NCBI RefSeq assembly: GCF_009389715.1
Contig: NC_052395.1
Coordinates: 2,170,001-2,234,000, forward strand
Direction: 5' to 3'
DNA: 64,000 bases
Source: Phoenix dactylifera
Taxonomy: Eukaryota; Streptophyta; Magnoliopsida; Arecales; Arecaceae
Shown here: positions 34,800 through 48,600 of the stretch, piece after piece
Layout of the letters: the number at the start of each line of letters is the position of its first letter
Position numbering within the stretch: the stretch's first letter is position 1
Notes under the pieces: model-generated
Told to the model about the DNA's origin: nothing
What the model saw: only the letters and a program-made list of their open reading frames with translations
Database searches by the model: none
Position numbers and translations under genes: made by a program

Positions 34800-35927
34800 C
34801 CCCATATGGTTCAAAACCGAGATAAAATCCCGTTCTTGGAGGGTCCCAGCGGCGGCGTTGTCGTTGTTCTTTCCGTTTCTTCCCCTCTCTCTCGCCCTCC
34901 GTCTCCAAACTCTCCCACAGTCACGCTCTCTCTTCTCTCTTCTCTTCTCTTTTCTTTTCTCTTTCTTCACACTTTCTCTTGTTTCTTTTTCTTTTCTTAA
35001 AGGCTTTTTGTACCCGAGCTTCTGATCTCCGGGATGGAGCAACCGGTTTCCTCTCTCTCTCCCGCTCGTTCCCGTCTGTCCTCTTAGTTTTCCTCGTTTC
35101 TTTTCTTTTTGTATGTATTTTTTTGGGAAGGGAATGGAGGAGAGGTAGTGGGAGCTAGGGTTTCTACGTCCGACTGGTTCCGCCGGTAAGCTCCAGATCT
35201 GTTTAGTTTTCGATGATTTCTTGTTCGATTTTATCGTTGTGGCTGGTGCATTGGCTTCGGGATGCAGCTAGTTTTGCCCTTCGATACGGGTTTTCGGAGG
35301 ATTTTAGCTGTGGATTCGGATGGGTTTCGCCGAACCGAAGTCGTCTTTGTGAATCTTTTTGTTCTTTCTGTGGGGAAAGGTCTGTCGGGGCCATGGTTTT
35401 CGTCTTTGAAAAGGTCTCTTTTGGTGTTTAGTGGCTTCTTGGTTGAATACCATCGTATCGGTGTTAGGGTTAGGTTAGGGTTTTGATGAGTATCGTGAAG
35501 GCTTTAATGTTTTATTAGTTTGCATATTCTTCTTGGAGGGTTTAGTTTAGATGTTGTTAGCGGATTTTGGATGGAATGCGACATGCATTAATTTTGAAGT
35601 TTTTCTTGAATTCATACTGAACTACGAGGTATCGTGGATTTGCTGCTCGGATCTCGCTTATATCTAGATCGTCACCGGATCCTTCGTTTTGTAATCTCGA
35701 GTGAATAGTTACAGCTAATGACGCGCTCAGAATGTTGAATTGAACTGCTATATACATATTGTCTAGATTATCTTTTGGCATTTAACGGTACACATCTAGA
35801 ATTCTTTAGATTGGTGTTGATATTGGTGTTTGATTATGCTGGCTGCTGTAGTCCAGTGCACTAATCTGGGTTGTTGCAGGTTCTGTGATCCAAGATTCAG
35901 GGGTGTGGGATCTTGGATTTTTTTCCA
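34800..35927 (+). other. 5'UTR exon, leader intron and leader of the IQD gene
   Basis: A CT-rich leader (34830-35000) typical of plant 5'UTRs, a donor GTAAGC at 35186 and an acceptor TTGCAG ending at 35879, then 48 nt of leader before the ATG. No certain TATA box. Confidence 0.6.
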
Positions 35928-38900
35928 ATGGGGAAATCACCTGGGAAATGGATCAAGACACTTCTTTCTGGGAAGAAATCGGCTAGATCTCATGCAACAA
36001 ATGGAACGGATGCTTCGGTATGCCTTTGTTTTTCTCTGCATTTTGTTCATACGTACTGCTTTTGTTCATTTATTTCAATTAGAAGATGTTTGGTGTTGTA
36101 TTTGCGGATGATTGAAACAAATTCGCATGGATTGAGTAGCTGTTGCATCTTGATTCATGCTCCATTCTTTATTTTGTCAATGCCTGATTACTGCTTTTCA
36201 GGGGATAGCTTTACAAGGGGGACATACACGAACATTGCCATTATTTTGACCTTTTTCTATTACAAAAAGGTGGATCCAGAAAGTTAACAGTGATTGCATG
36301 CCTAAAACATCTTGGCAGTTTATGTTTAATTAACAGTGTTTTAATTAACACTGTTTCAGTATTTGTTAAAAGTTCGACAATTCCAAATTTTAATCTTAAC
36401 TGCTTATTTACAAGATCAACAATTTATCCTTGCCATATTTCTTGAATGAGTTGTGCTTGGAAAATTTTTTTAAAAAACTTTTTAGTTGATTTTAAGTTTA
36501 GGAACATATGTGATGAAGAGCAAAATTGAAAACATTCATTCAGCCAATCACACCCACAACTTGCATATCAACATATTGAGAACTTGCATACTTCCATATG
36601 TCGAAGTGATGTGCAGGAAGATAAAAAACTTCTCACTTAAAAAGAAAAAAGAAGATGAAAGAAAGTAAATGTAGAATAATGAAACGAATATAATTACCTA
36701 CATTGTGCCATGGAAGTTACTCTGATTTTCTCTGTTTACAACATTACATGCGAAGTAAGGATTAGTTAGTGAACTTGTGATCATCTAATAGATATGTTAA
36801 ATGAAGAAGAGAAACAAATACAGCATTAGCTGTCCTGTTTTGTAGAACATTTTATGACTAGGCAGAAAGAATAATATGCTTCTTTTTTAAAATTTTTTTA
36901 ATACACGAACATGTTTGAAACTTTATGCTAGCAACAAGTCTTATAATCCAGGACCTTGTAACCTAAGGGACTGGTATGCTAAAGAACTTATCTCTTTTTG
37001 TTTCTTCAAATCTCAATTGCCTGTCAGAAGCATGTAAGTTACACATGTACAAATTAACTGCTATATTCTGTCTGTATTTCGCTTAATGTACACTGTCTTG
37101 CATGTCGGTTACAGTTTCTTTTGCTCTTTGAATAGTGTAAAAGCTACATTCTTGTGAGGGTACTCCGTGGCAACCTTATACATTAAATCATAATATCTTT
37201 CCTACCCGAGTTAACATTTTAAGCCTGGGAGGCCTATTTATCTTTCATATTTCAGTTGCAGAAATCTGGAACTGATAAAGGTTATAGTGGAGGAAAAGGA
37301 CCTCCTGCATTGGCTGGTAATTCTCCAGTAATTTCTGAACCAGTACTTGTCAGCACCGGCAATAATGAAATTATCCCAAATTTAGAAAAGGGAACACCTT
37401 CCACTTTAGTTGGTGATGGAGTAGTTCTTTCTGCAACAAGTCAGGATGCAGAGAAACAGGAATCTGCCAGATACGAGGCATCGAATGATCCTGCAAAACT
37501 CAGAGAAGAGCAAGCTGCTATAAAGGCACAGGCAGCTTTTCGAGCTTATCTGGTATTTTTCCTGTTGGAACTGTTTTTTCTGTTGAAAATATAGTAGGAG
37601 TTTTGTAGGTTTTCATTTTGTCACCCTGCTTGAAAATCTGTATTGCATAATAATATCTGCAATTCTATTATCTGCAACTTTGTCTCCAGTACTATATGTT
37701 ACTAGGTTTCTTACCCTATTCTTGATCTCTCTCACTCAAATGCATTTGTATATCAAATGTAACAATATTGAATTCTGTGGTGACAAGTATTTCCTGCGAC
37801 AATCACTCTTCTATCCTTCTATATATGATTTGTGGGATAAGTGAACCGATAGTTAACTTGGTAGAATTGGCTTGAGCGATAGTGTGATAATTGTGCCTGT
37901 GGATGCAGGTATTTCTTTGAGCTTTCTTTAACTAGGTCCATTTCTACATTGACTGTGCATTCTGTATGCTGGTTATTCTGTGCTGATGTTGGTACCTCTT
38001 TTTTGCAGGCACGTCGGGCATTTCATGCGCTAAAAGGTATTATTAGGCTCCAGGCCCTAATTCGTGGGCATCTGGTAAGGAGACAAGCTGTTGCAACCCT
38101 ACGTGCTTGGCAGGGTATTGTAAAGTTGCAAGCTGTGGTTCGTGGCCAAAGAGTTAGGTGTTCTAGTATCGGATTTAAAATACATACAAAGCTTGCTCAA
38201 GGAAATGCTGCGGTAACTACCATAATCTGGGGGGTTAGTCATAGTATAAATTCTTTCAGTGGGCATAATCTGATTTTGCCCTTGCATTTCTTTTCTGTCA
38301 TCCAAACTTCCTGCTTGTTGATTTTGATAGCACATGCTACATAAAAGTAACAGAAAGTAAAGGGAAATATTCAGAGTCCCATGTTGCTTTTTCACAGCAA
38401 CAAGTCAAACTAACAGGACCTTGAATCATTGGGTTAGTGTTAAAATTGGTTCTATCAGTAACCATGACCTGACTTTTTCTTTATAATCCATTCTTCCATT
38501 TGTTCCCTCGCTTGTTAATTTTGACGGTGTCGTATGCAGAAAGCAACAACAGCATGCCTCCTTTAATTCTAGAATCAGTCAAACTACTGGGTCATATCTG
38601 AATTTGGTAAAAGTGAAGAAAGAGATGCTGGATCTCATATATGAAGGAACTAAAAGCATTTAGTGTAGAAGAAAGAAACCAGCATTTTTATTTCCAAAAA
38701 CTGTTTTGATGTTGAGAATGGAAGGAGGCAAATCATTTCTTGTGTTTGCTTAATTGGACGGGAGGCGAACATATGAGCACGTGTAGATCTGGATGGAATG
38801 TAAATACAAGAAGGATCACTAAAACGTACTCAGAAGGGTTTACGGTGTTGGACCTCCAATTTTTAAGTATTGGAGTTAATGGAAATGGTCATAAATTAGA

Positions 38901-41900
38901 TGATGATTGATCTTTCTGTAATTTTGTAATGCATGACAGCTAGCTGCCAAGGTTATCTGCATGTGTGGCTATCTGTTATCTTAGGTCTAATTGGTTTATA
39001 TTGGAACTAAAAATAAGGTTTCAGAGGAGCTGCTTTTATGCTTCCTCTTTTTTTGAGTTGAACTAGTATTTTACTGTTTTCTTGTCCTTTTTGGCTACAG
39101 ATCAGATTTTTGGCAGAGTTCAACAGCCATCAGAATTACATGTTATAGACTGATTTAGGTTTCATTCAAATATAGGGTGCGGTGAAGATCCATATATTAT
39201 ATTATGAACAATAAGCTACTGGAGAACATTTTTTGCTGAAAATTAGTTTTGGATTTTGAATCTTTTCCTTCTCTTTAATCTGCTTCTGTTTAAAGTACAC
39301 CGCATCCAAAGTGCACTCCTTTGTTTTCTTTTATCCTTTTCTTTTTTGTGGGTAGGCATGTTGGTATTTTGTCTGTTATTTACTATTCTCAAATTCATTC
39401 TCTTTGGTAACTGGATCCATTCTAATTTTGTTCTACCCTCTTGGTTTTAATATTCAAGATTCTATTTCTAAAAACTTCACTTTTAACTTTCGAGCCATAA
39501 TTAACTTCTGGATTTTTCTTTTTCTTTAATCAGAATGTGTTTATGTATCTCTTCCTTGGAACATAAATTTTTAAACTATATCTAAGGACTTTTCGCCTTA
39601 TACCAAGTGATTGATATAGTCTAGTTCATTTCATTTTTCCTTAATAACACTTTCTACATTTCTTTTCAGGATGCTAAACCCTTGGATTCTTGGAAGGAGA
39701 AACTCTTGACGAATGCATTTTTTCGCAAGGCAGGTTCAGCTGTGTCACTCAGTCAATTTCAGTAATGGAATCCATCGTATACCAGAACAAAACTCTGTAT
39801 ATCTAGGCAATGCAAATTCTCTTAATTCAATGTTCTTTTGTTTTCCTTGAGTTTGATGGTTTGTGATTATGCTATATGAAATAAATTTGTGAAGGATCTT
39901 CCAGGATGTTTTAATACTCCTTTCTGTTGAACTGACATTTTATTCATTTCTCTGGATAGTTTTTCTTTTGCCTGTTCTTACTCTTCTTTCATCTCCCTTA
40001 GCTTCTTTCTTCATCGCATATTGCAAAGCCTCTACAAATACAGTATGATCAAGGGGACCCCAATCCAGTCTTCAGCTGGTTGGAGAGATGGACATCCACT
40101 CATTTTTGGAAGCTGCTTGAACGGCCAAAAAAGGCTACTGATGCAAAATCTCATACAAGAAGGTGCAGTTATGCTATGGAAACCGAATCAGCCAGATCAA
40201 AGCGCAGTGTTCGGAGGAACTCTGCCGTGAATGTTGACCCTGCTCAAACCAATGTCACATCTGAACCTGAGAAAACGAAATGCAACCTGAGAAAAGTCTC
40301 TGGCTCTCCTGCTGACTCAGTACAAGATCGTCCACAGACTGAGATTGAAAAGGTCAAGCGTAATCTAAGAAGGGTATCTAATTCCATCACAGAGGCTTCT
40401 GATCATCTAGAGGTTGAAACTGAGAAACCAATTCGGAATGTGAGAAAGGTGTCAAGCTCCCCTTTTGATGTTCCAGACCAAGGCCTTGAGAAAGGAGTTA
40501 TTCCGACTCCTGAGACCAAGCCTGAGGTGGAAACTGTCTCCAAATCTGCAGTAATGGAGGGACCTGCTGATGCATTGCCTGATGACTCTTCTGCAACTGA
40601 ATTGCATCAATTGCAGAGAATTGACAATGAAGAGAAAGCTTTGGTGGTGAATGGGGAGTTAAGCTCCATGGAAGAACTACCTTGCCTCGAGAGTCAGAAA
40701 ACCAAGAAGGGAAGGTCTTCTTTCTCAGCAAGATCAGAATATGCGGAAAATGGTTTACAGAACACTCCAGTCTTGCCAAGCTATATGGCGACTACTGAAT
40801 CTTCAAAGGCGAAATTCCGGGGACAGATTTCGCCAAGGTTTGGCTCAGATTCAGTTGACAAAAATGTTGACAAAAATGGCATCTCTCGTCGTCATTCTCT
40901 GCCATCTTCTACCAATGGCAAGTTGAGTTCACCACGAACACAGATACTATTTCCAGCTAATGGCAAGTGGGCCAATAGAAGTTTCTTTTCATCTAGAGAT
41001 GGAAATGGTATGAACTTGAAAATTCCTTTTTTTCTTTTCTTTTCTTTTCTTTTTCGGTTAACCTGTTATTACTTGGAATTATTCGTGCTTTTCGGTTCTT
41101 CTGTTTGTTTCTTTTTGCTGATTCATCTGTTGTTGGTACTTATTCTAGAAATTAAAAGTCCTCTATCTTGTTTATCAAGCATCTGATCTTTATAAATGAC
41201 TTTCGGTCTTTTTCGGCATGCTACTTTTGTAGAGTTTTTATTTTTAATAAAATCACTGCAGGAAAGTCTAAGACATAGTTGTGAACCAAGAGGCTTATAA
41301 AAATGTTTAGGAAATGAGTTGCATGATAATGTTAGCTATATTTGATTGGTACTATATGCATATTTAAATCTATGTTATATTGCATGTCAGGGTGTAAGTG
41401 TGTGTCTAAGCATTGGATCCTTTTAATATATAGAGTTTCTTGTAAGCCATGTCTTGAGTGCAAGACCAATCTTCATATTTAAGTGCGGAGTGTGGGTACT
41501 CCAGGCTCAATTGAAGGGTCCAAGTAACATACATTTATATGGATTTATTAAAGCAAATATAACAGTAAGTATCTACTATGCTACCATATCATGGTTAGTA
41601 TGATCATGTGAGGATATAGGATGACTGCATGGTTCTCTATTGTGAATTTCTTTTATTAAGATTCTGTTTGGAAAACATAAATCCGATTCACCTTCAAAGA
41701 TGTGAACTATGGGACACGTATCAGTTGTCTTTGACTTCAAGGGGTCTTTAGTTTATAGGAACCTGTAATGTCAACTAATTTGATCTTCAGTTATATTTCT
41801 CAGATGGAGATATATAGAGGTAAGATTCTGTAGAGCGAACCACATATAAATTGGGAGTTCATTGATGGAAAAGGGACTGGGGACATGTTGAAGCCAGTTC

Positions 41901-43784
41901 AGTTGCAATTCCTGGGAAATTTGTGATATCAGTAATATTATGCTTCTTGTTTTGATTGACAGCAGCAAAAATGGTTTTGATTGCAGTACTGAGAAAGTCA
42001 ATTTTCTCAATTAATAGGTGTACTTTTGGGGTGTTAACTGTGCTTGGATGTGTTCAGTATGCTCTTGCCAGAGATTGTGTACTATGAATGAGTAAGTATG
42101 TATTTCAATCCTGAGGATATGACTCTTGCTTTAAATAACTTTTGACAATATCCATGAAATAATTCAACTGCTTTCATGATGTAGGTTGTAGTATTAGATT
42201 CTTGAGGATATTTTTTTAAACTTAGGCATGCTTGATAAAGCAGATAACTCTAGCAGGACTATATGATATTCAGCATGTCCGCTAACCTATGAGAAAATAT
42301 TGTGGCCAAATGGCAAAATATTGATGCCAAAGGGTTTGAAGTATTGAACAATAAATGGAGACAAACTACGATGAGCATTATTAAGGTTAATCAGACAGGT
42401 GTGAAGTCAGTAATGATAGAGCAGAATGATTACACGAGAAAAATCTTTGTAGTAGGGTGAAAGAATAATTTGTAATATGATCATATGCATCAAAGATCAT
42501 TGGAGCCCCTAATTTGTGAAGGTTATATATATACATACATGCATGCATGCATGGATAGATGGATGCATGTATGTATGTATGGATCAGGAAAGTGAAGAGG
42601 AATGCCTAAAACATACGGGAAAGTTTTGAGTAAAGATTTGGAAATGAGTTGTTTTATTAGATGTTTCATCCCTTGATAGAAATGAATGATTAAGAAGAGC
42701 TCATAGAGCTGAACTTAAAGCTGGGCCTAATAGAAGGAAAAAGGTTTGTCTGCAACGTGAAATTCTTGTCCTTTATTTTATCACTGTTAGAAGAATATAT
42801 TGTTATACACTTTAATGAGTTAGATGGATTTTGAATTTGCAGATGGCAAAAAGAAGTTGGATGTATCATGTTCTTTGTAGGAATATAACTTTTGAATTGC
42901 AAGTCACATAGTATATTATGTTATTATGGTTGGTGATAAATGACACTCCAACTTATTTATTGAAATTCTTTTGATGGTTAGTGACTCTCAAGATTGCAGA
43001 CTTCTGATTAACTCCATATATACAATCTGTTAGCTCTTGATTTTACTGGACCTCCATTGACTCATCTTATAATTTTTATAATGATTTCAAGGTTTACGTG
43101 AACTCTGCTTGATTAACCGTGATTCTGTAGGCTGTCAGATGTGATGTGTTGCATTTTTAACAAGATCAATCTGCATTGCACGATAGTATATTATATTAAG
43201 ATTATATTCTTCTTGGTTCTTTGCCTAAAGGAGCATATTAGACAGAGGATGGTTTGCAATAGACAGATTTTTTGCTCGTCTAATCTATGGCATCAATTCC
43301 CCTTGCACAGATAAATCAATCTCAATATCACATTAGTTTTTAAGGATGTGCAGGAGCGTATTTGTTTGATTTTCTTGGAATCTTTTTGCTCTATCTAGTG
43401 TCAGAATAAATATTCCAATAAAAGCAGAGGCTAGAACATCCAGAAGAGCTGCTGGTTTGCAAGGGCAACTAGAGACTAGAAAGCAAACAGGAAAGATTCC
43501 CTAGAAGAGGAGTATATGAAAAGGGTAGAAGAAGATGACCATTATGGAGGACTTTGTTCATCTATGGGACACATTATAAGCTAACATCCCTCACAATTTG
43601 TGACATCATATTTTCCATTGGAAAAGCTATTTATATTTCCTTTTTTCTAGATTCTTTCTGAAAATGACATCAGCATTGCTAGCTCTCATGGTAGTAAAAT
43701 TTGTTTATAATTTCCTGCAGTTTCCTTATTTTTACATTGTTGATGACTACAGAAAGGGCGCTTAGAGTAGAATGGAGACGGTGA
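35928..43784 (+). CDS. IQD protein, calmodulin-binding IQ67-domain family (562 aa)
   Basis: IQD proteins are plant calmodulin-binding scaffolds on microtubules, plasma membrane or in the nucleus. Exons: 35928-36017, 37256-37552, 38009-38212, 39670-39729, 40002-41007 and 43753-43784, totalling 1689 nt. The N-terminus MGKSPGKWIKTLLSGKKS is diagnostic. The IQ67 region (about 114-180) has three IQ-type motifs: AQAAFRAYLARR (weak, Ala replaces Ile and Gly), RLQALIRGHLVRR and KLQAVVRGQRVR. The phase-0 intron inside the first motif (AYL|ARR) is a family hallmark. Next come DAKPLDSWKEKLLTNAF and FSWLERWTSTHFW, then KVS-type repeats (NLRKVSGS, NLRRVSNS, NVRKVSSS) and a DUF4005-like tail (PSYMATTESSKAKFR, SRRHSLPSS), ending VEWRR. 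Intron 4 (39730-40001) uses a GC donor (AAG|GCAGGT). Similar to the Arabidopsis IQD28-32 group, from recall. Confidence 0.94.
42525..42585. repeat. Microsatellite in IQD intron 5
   Basis: TATATA, then CATACATGCATG and GATAGATGGATG/TATGTATG runs. Confidence 0.8.
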
Positions 43785-44295
43785 TGGAAGAATGGGAATT
43801 CAAATATAGCTTTGCACAAGATGTAAATGCTGAGATATCTGTGCACTTTTTGTCATTATTGTTTGTTTTGTGGTGTAAAGTTCTGTTGTCATCCCCAAAT
43901 GGTTTGATGAATATCTGGAATATGGTGTGTTTGATGCCGTGTCTTATTGTTGGGTTCATGTGTGTTATGTATGTATAGCTAAAAGCCTTTCAGGTTTGGT
44001 TTGTATTTGTTCGAGCCTGCTAGATCTACTGTTAAATTTCTTCTGTAGTAGGACCACAAGTGAGAACTTGTTACTTGAATGCACTCATCTTATTTGGATA
44101 TCTGGACATTCTATATCTTCATATTTAGTATTGTTTTAGACTCGAGAATCTGGACCGCTTACGTCTACCCTGTTGTAGCTGGTCGCACAGCTTTCCTGAA
44201 CACTGATATTGTTCGGGCAATGACTTTGATCCTTATCTGACACGGTATCTGATTAGTTTCCACCTTTAAATTAAACCTGCATTATGCCGTTTCTC

Positions 44296-44301
44296 AATAA
44301 A
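44296..44301 (+). terminator. Possible polyadenylation signal of the IQD gene
   Basis: AATAAA 512 bp after the stop codon, in CTCAATAAAAACGC. The 3'UTR length is plausible but unproven. Confidence 0.45.
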
Positions 44302-45515
44302 AACGCACAGAAAACCTCACAGCTACCCGTTCATTTTTGCTTGGCAACTTGCTTATAGTCGAGTTTGGGCTCTTGAATATATAATTCTTTTACAGGGAGT
44401 GTGGCGTCTGTTGTTCTGCATATTCAAATTTGGGTTCTTGAATATTCTTAGAGGTGTCACATGTATCTTCTTCATTGATAGAGTGGTGGCATACATCTTT
44501 AAATGGAATTTGGTTATATAATTATATTCCTGTTACTAACAGCCGGATGTTTTAGAGTTTATCTCAGTAAGTTGTTATCTTTGCGTTTTGTTTATTAAAT
44601 CTGGACTCCACATCAAGTTGGCCTAATTAGTTAAGCTGCATATTCTAGTTACTTGGAGATTCAAAAAAAATGAGTCCTAGTTTGATTGGGCGCCTTGATA
44701 GCTTAGGAAATCCAAAATTATATATGAGGGCTCAGGCCCTTCCCTCTCATGAAGTAAATAGAACTGTTGTTCATAATACTCTGCATGGGGTGAGCAGAGA
44801 GAAGACCAATATGATCGGCGATCCCTAGTAAATCGTTCTGGGGTTCAGCTACAGGTACGGGGCTTGAGAGCGCTTCTGCTATTGCCAGTATAAGGTAGCA
44901 CTCTCACCTTTATATATTTATGACTTCGCTTGATCATGAGATAACAATCCTTTGCACATCAGCGAATATGCTTGAAGGATGTTGTTAACTAACAAGAGAT
45001 AGAGTATGGTGGGGAAAAAAAAAAGATTAAATTATCCTGCTAAGTTTGCGATCTGTTAGTGTAATGATACGAATCCCACAAAAAAATTATCTAGTTTTTT
45101 GACTAGATAATTTTAAGAAAAATTATGCTTTTGACTGGCAGCTTGCAGGCTGCCCTGATTATCTTTCTTCCTTTGTGGGTACGGTGGAAGGTCTGGTATC
45201 TCAAGCAAGAATACAGAAAAAAAATCTAGCTTGTAAGGAACGGAATCCTGGAATCCTGTAGAAGTGAACAGAGCTCAGAAGGTAATCCAGTTTCAGGGAA
45301 GAAATCCACATTACTACATTAGTAGCTCTAGGGATATTCCGAGGATAATTTGGAATGTAATGAAACTTCTATTGGGAGAAGACTTTAAATATCATGACTA
45401 AATAATCTTGGCAGGGATATTTTCGCAAAGCCTTGTCCAACTCCATTCCACCTACCAAATCTAGCCCAAGTGACCAAGCCCTCATTAGTGCCTTTGTTTC
45501 AGGCAATGAATGATT

Positions 45516-45557
<42 letters not shown>

Positions 45558-45609
45558 CTCTCACCTCTACACGTGCAAACTCGAGTATATGTAATGGAAA
45601 CTTCTAAAG
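44302..45609. other. Intergenic spacer with (TA)n
   Basis: No gene supported. It has a (TA)18-19 microsatellite at about 45520-45556. Confidence 0.5.
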
Positions 45610-48600
45610 TTTTTTTTTTTTGCTAAACCGGGCGATCTATACAACTCGTGTACGGATGCACTCAATAAAGTCGGAAAACAAAATATTACGGAGCTCCCGA
45701 GGCAACTTCCCGTCCCTTGCCCATAGGGTACTACTAGCATAGTTAGCCACATACATGGCCACACAATCCGCAGCCCCGTTGGCTTCTTTAAACACATGCT
45801 TCATTTGGACCACCCCTCCGTCCCTTATCATCATCCAGATATCGCGGATCAAGGGATGGTCGGCAGCACCGATCCTTTGACCCCTCTGGATCCAACTAAT
45901 GACCGTAGCCGAGTCACCCTCCAAAATGACCGAACTAGCTGAGAGCACACGCTGAGCGTGTCGAAGACCTGCCCATGCAGCTCTCAGCTCCGCTCTAGAA
46001 ACCGTGCAGTCAAATAACTGATAGCCTCTCGACGCTACGACCTTGGAGTTCGGGTCTCTAATGACGAAACCCGCTCCATCCTTTGTGCCACCATCTAGCA
46101 TCGACCCATCAAAATTGACCTTGAGAAAGCTTGGGGGTGGGGGCTTCCAGGTGAAAAACACCGTACGAGAAGCTGCTGAGGCAGAATGGGAACTCCAGAT
46201 ATCCCAAGCTATTAAAAGTTCTTCCAAGGAGGAAATACGACTAATCTCTGCTGCCTGCGCCCGGGCGCAGTCCAGAGCGAAGAGAAGGCGAAAAAGCGCC
46301 GCCGCTCTCCGCCACGAGCCTTGGCGACATGCTCTGCTCGCCAAAGGTTTAAGCATTCCTTGCCAACCATATCTGGTATGCTATGCAGGTCGCTCTAACT
46401 GCCTCTTGGCGTGTCAATGGGTTGCTCGACCACCAACGGATGGTCCGTAAGAACTGGTCCCCCTGAGACCAATCCTCCCATAGCAGCCTCGCCGCACGCC
46501 ACGCTGCCCTTGCCCATGTGCACTGAAACAGTGCATGGTCCACCGACTCATCGGCTCTGCATGCCCTGCACTCAGGGGGCATCCTCAAACCCTGTCCGCT
46601 AAGTACTGTTCTCGTCGGAAGCCGATCCCATACGACCTTCCATAAGAACAGTGTGACCCTCGGATGGAGGCCTAGGCGTCAGACCCAGGCACACTCCGGA
46701 CCTGGCTCATGCTCCGGCCGGAGCACTCAAGAGAGTGTTGGGAATTGTATGCTAAATATCAATCGTTAGCATGTTGATGATTGAATTTTGTAAATGAATT
46801 GACAAATTAATAAAGTGTTATTTGGTATTATTCATCATTTCATCTTCAAATGAACTCTTATATGATGAAGTCCTTAGGACTTATGTTATAATAAAGGAGG
46901 ATTTATCTTTGAGTCTTTAAACTGGTTCGCGACCAAATGATATGTTGTTACTGGGACGACAACATTATCGAGATTAGGTCATTGTGTGACATATACGTTG
47001 GTTGTCCTCTTAACCAAGGAGTGTGGAGACACTGGTATGCCACACAAGTGAAGTGTAGGAGTACATTTCACTGAACGTGACCAATTCCAAAACGCTCTAC
47101 TGTCGAGAGATGTTCCGAGTGGATATGGGTATAAGTTTGGCCCTCTGACCTGAGACCACAACCTGTGACTAGCAAGCAACTTATTGTACTTTGGTACCGG
47201 ACTACCTGGATTTCTAATTCAGTGATGGAATGTCACTGGGTGCAGTCAAGTACTTGCGTAGTCAGTTGTGAGTCGAGATGGAATTGACCCCTCCTGAAAA
47301 TAGGAGATAATGTCTTGTGATTAATTTAGCAAAACCTTGGCCAGGGTAATCCAAAGTGAGAAGTCACGGGATATCTAAAGTTAATCACATCATGGATGTA
47401 CTAATTATTGGGTTGACAGTGAGTTCTAAATCATCCTGGCATTAAGAGTCAAAGGGATTGAATTATACAGTAACCATAGTTCAGGGTTCCAGAATTTTGC
47501 TTCGCATATATTCGGCCTATCCGGACGTCGGGTACCATTGCTAGATGGTCACATCGATAAGTGTAGGAAGTCGTTCCTATACTACCGGCTTAGGTTGGAA
47601 CCTATGAGGTCACACGCATAAAAGATTCCTGATTGATCAAGAAGGCTGATGAATGATTAAAAATCATTCAGGGGTAATTTGGTCAATTCGATTGGCAAAT
47701 TATCTTATAAAATAATTAAAGTAATTATCGAAGGATTAATTAGTAATTAGATTGCTAATGAACTCAATTGGATTGAGTAATTAGACTAAGGATGAGCCAA
47801 ATTGAATTAGATTCAATTATGGGCACAATCAGGATTTTTGACCTGATTGGATTAGGTCTGAATCAAGAGGACTTAAGTTGATCAAATTAAATTAGATTAA
47901 ATTTGTGCTTAATTAGGGATTGACTTAATTGGATTATGTTCAACCCATGGTAATTGGATCATTCTAATTGTTAGGATTAAATTAAATTAAATGGGTTTGA
48001 TCTGAACCTGTTCGGATCTCGAAATCCACATATCACATATCCATGCATGGCGCCATAAATTGATTTTTAATATGATTAAAAATTAATTTAATTTATTTAA
48101 TGATGCCATGGGACACGTGGCAACATCAAGGACCTCTTTTATCATTAGATGGGGTGACATGGATAGATAAATTCATGAAAAGAATTGGATAAGATCAAAT
48201 TCTCTCTCTTCATGGCATATGTCATCTTTATCTTTATCTCACTTCCAATTAAGTTTAAATTTCGAATTTAATCACCAAAAAATCACCACGTGACCCTCTA
48301 ATCTGATTGGGGGCATGGGAATTTCGAAATTGATAGAGGGAAGTGGTAACATGATGAATGGTTTAGATTAGATCAAGCTTCATCATGTAATGGCGCATTA
48401 ACTTGAATTTTGAATTCAAAATTCAAAACCCCACAAAATCCTCCCCAAATATGGGATGGTTGGCATGAAGTTAGATGGGATAGCAACATTAAAAGACCTC
48501 CATCAGCTGGTGGTCGAATTCAAGGAAAAAAGAGAGAAAAAGAAGGAAAAAAAAGGAGAAAGAAAAGAGAGGAACCTTAGTTCATGCATGGAAAAATTCT

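Noticed and set aside
40080-41186. Single 368-aa ORF as a stand-alone gene
   Set aside because: It is the large exon of the IQD gene plus readthrough into intron 5. The true exon ends at 41007.
45520-45556. (TA)n run as a regulatory or structural site
   Set aside because: An ordinary microsatellite in intergenic DNA.
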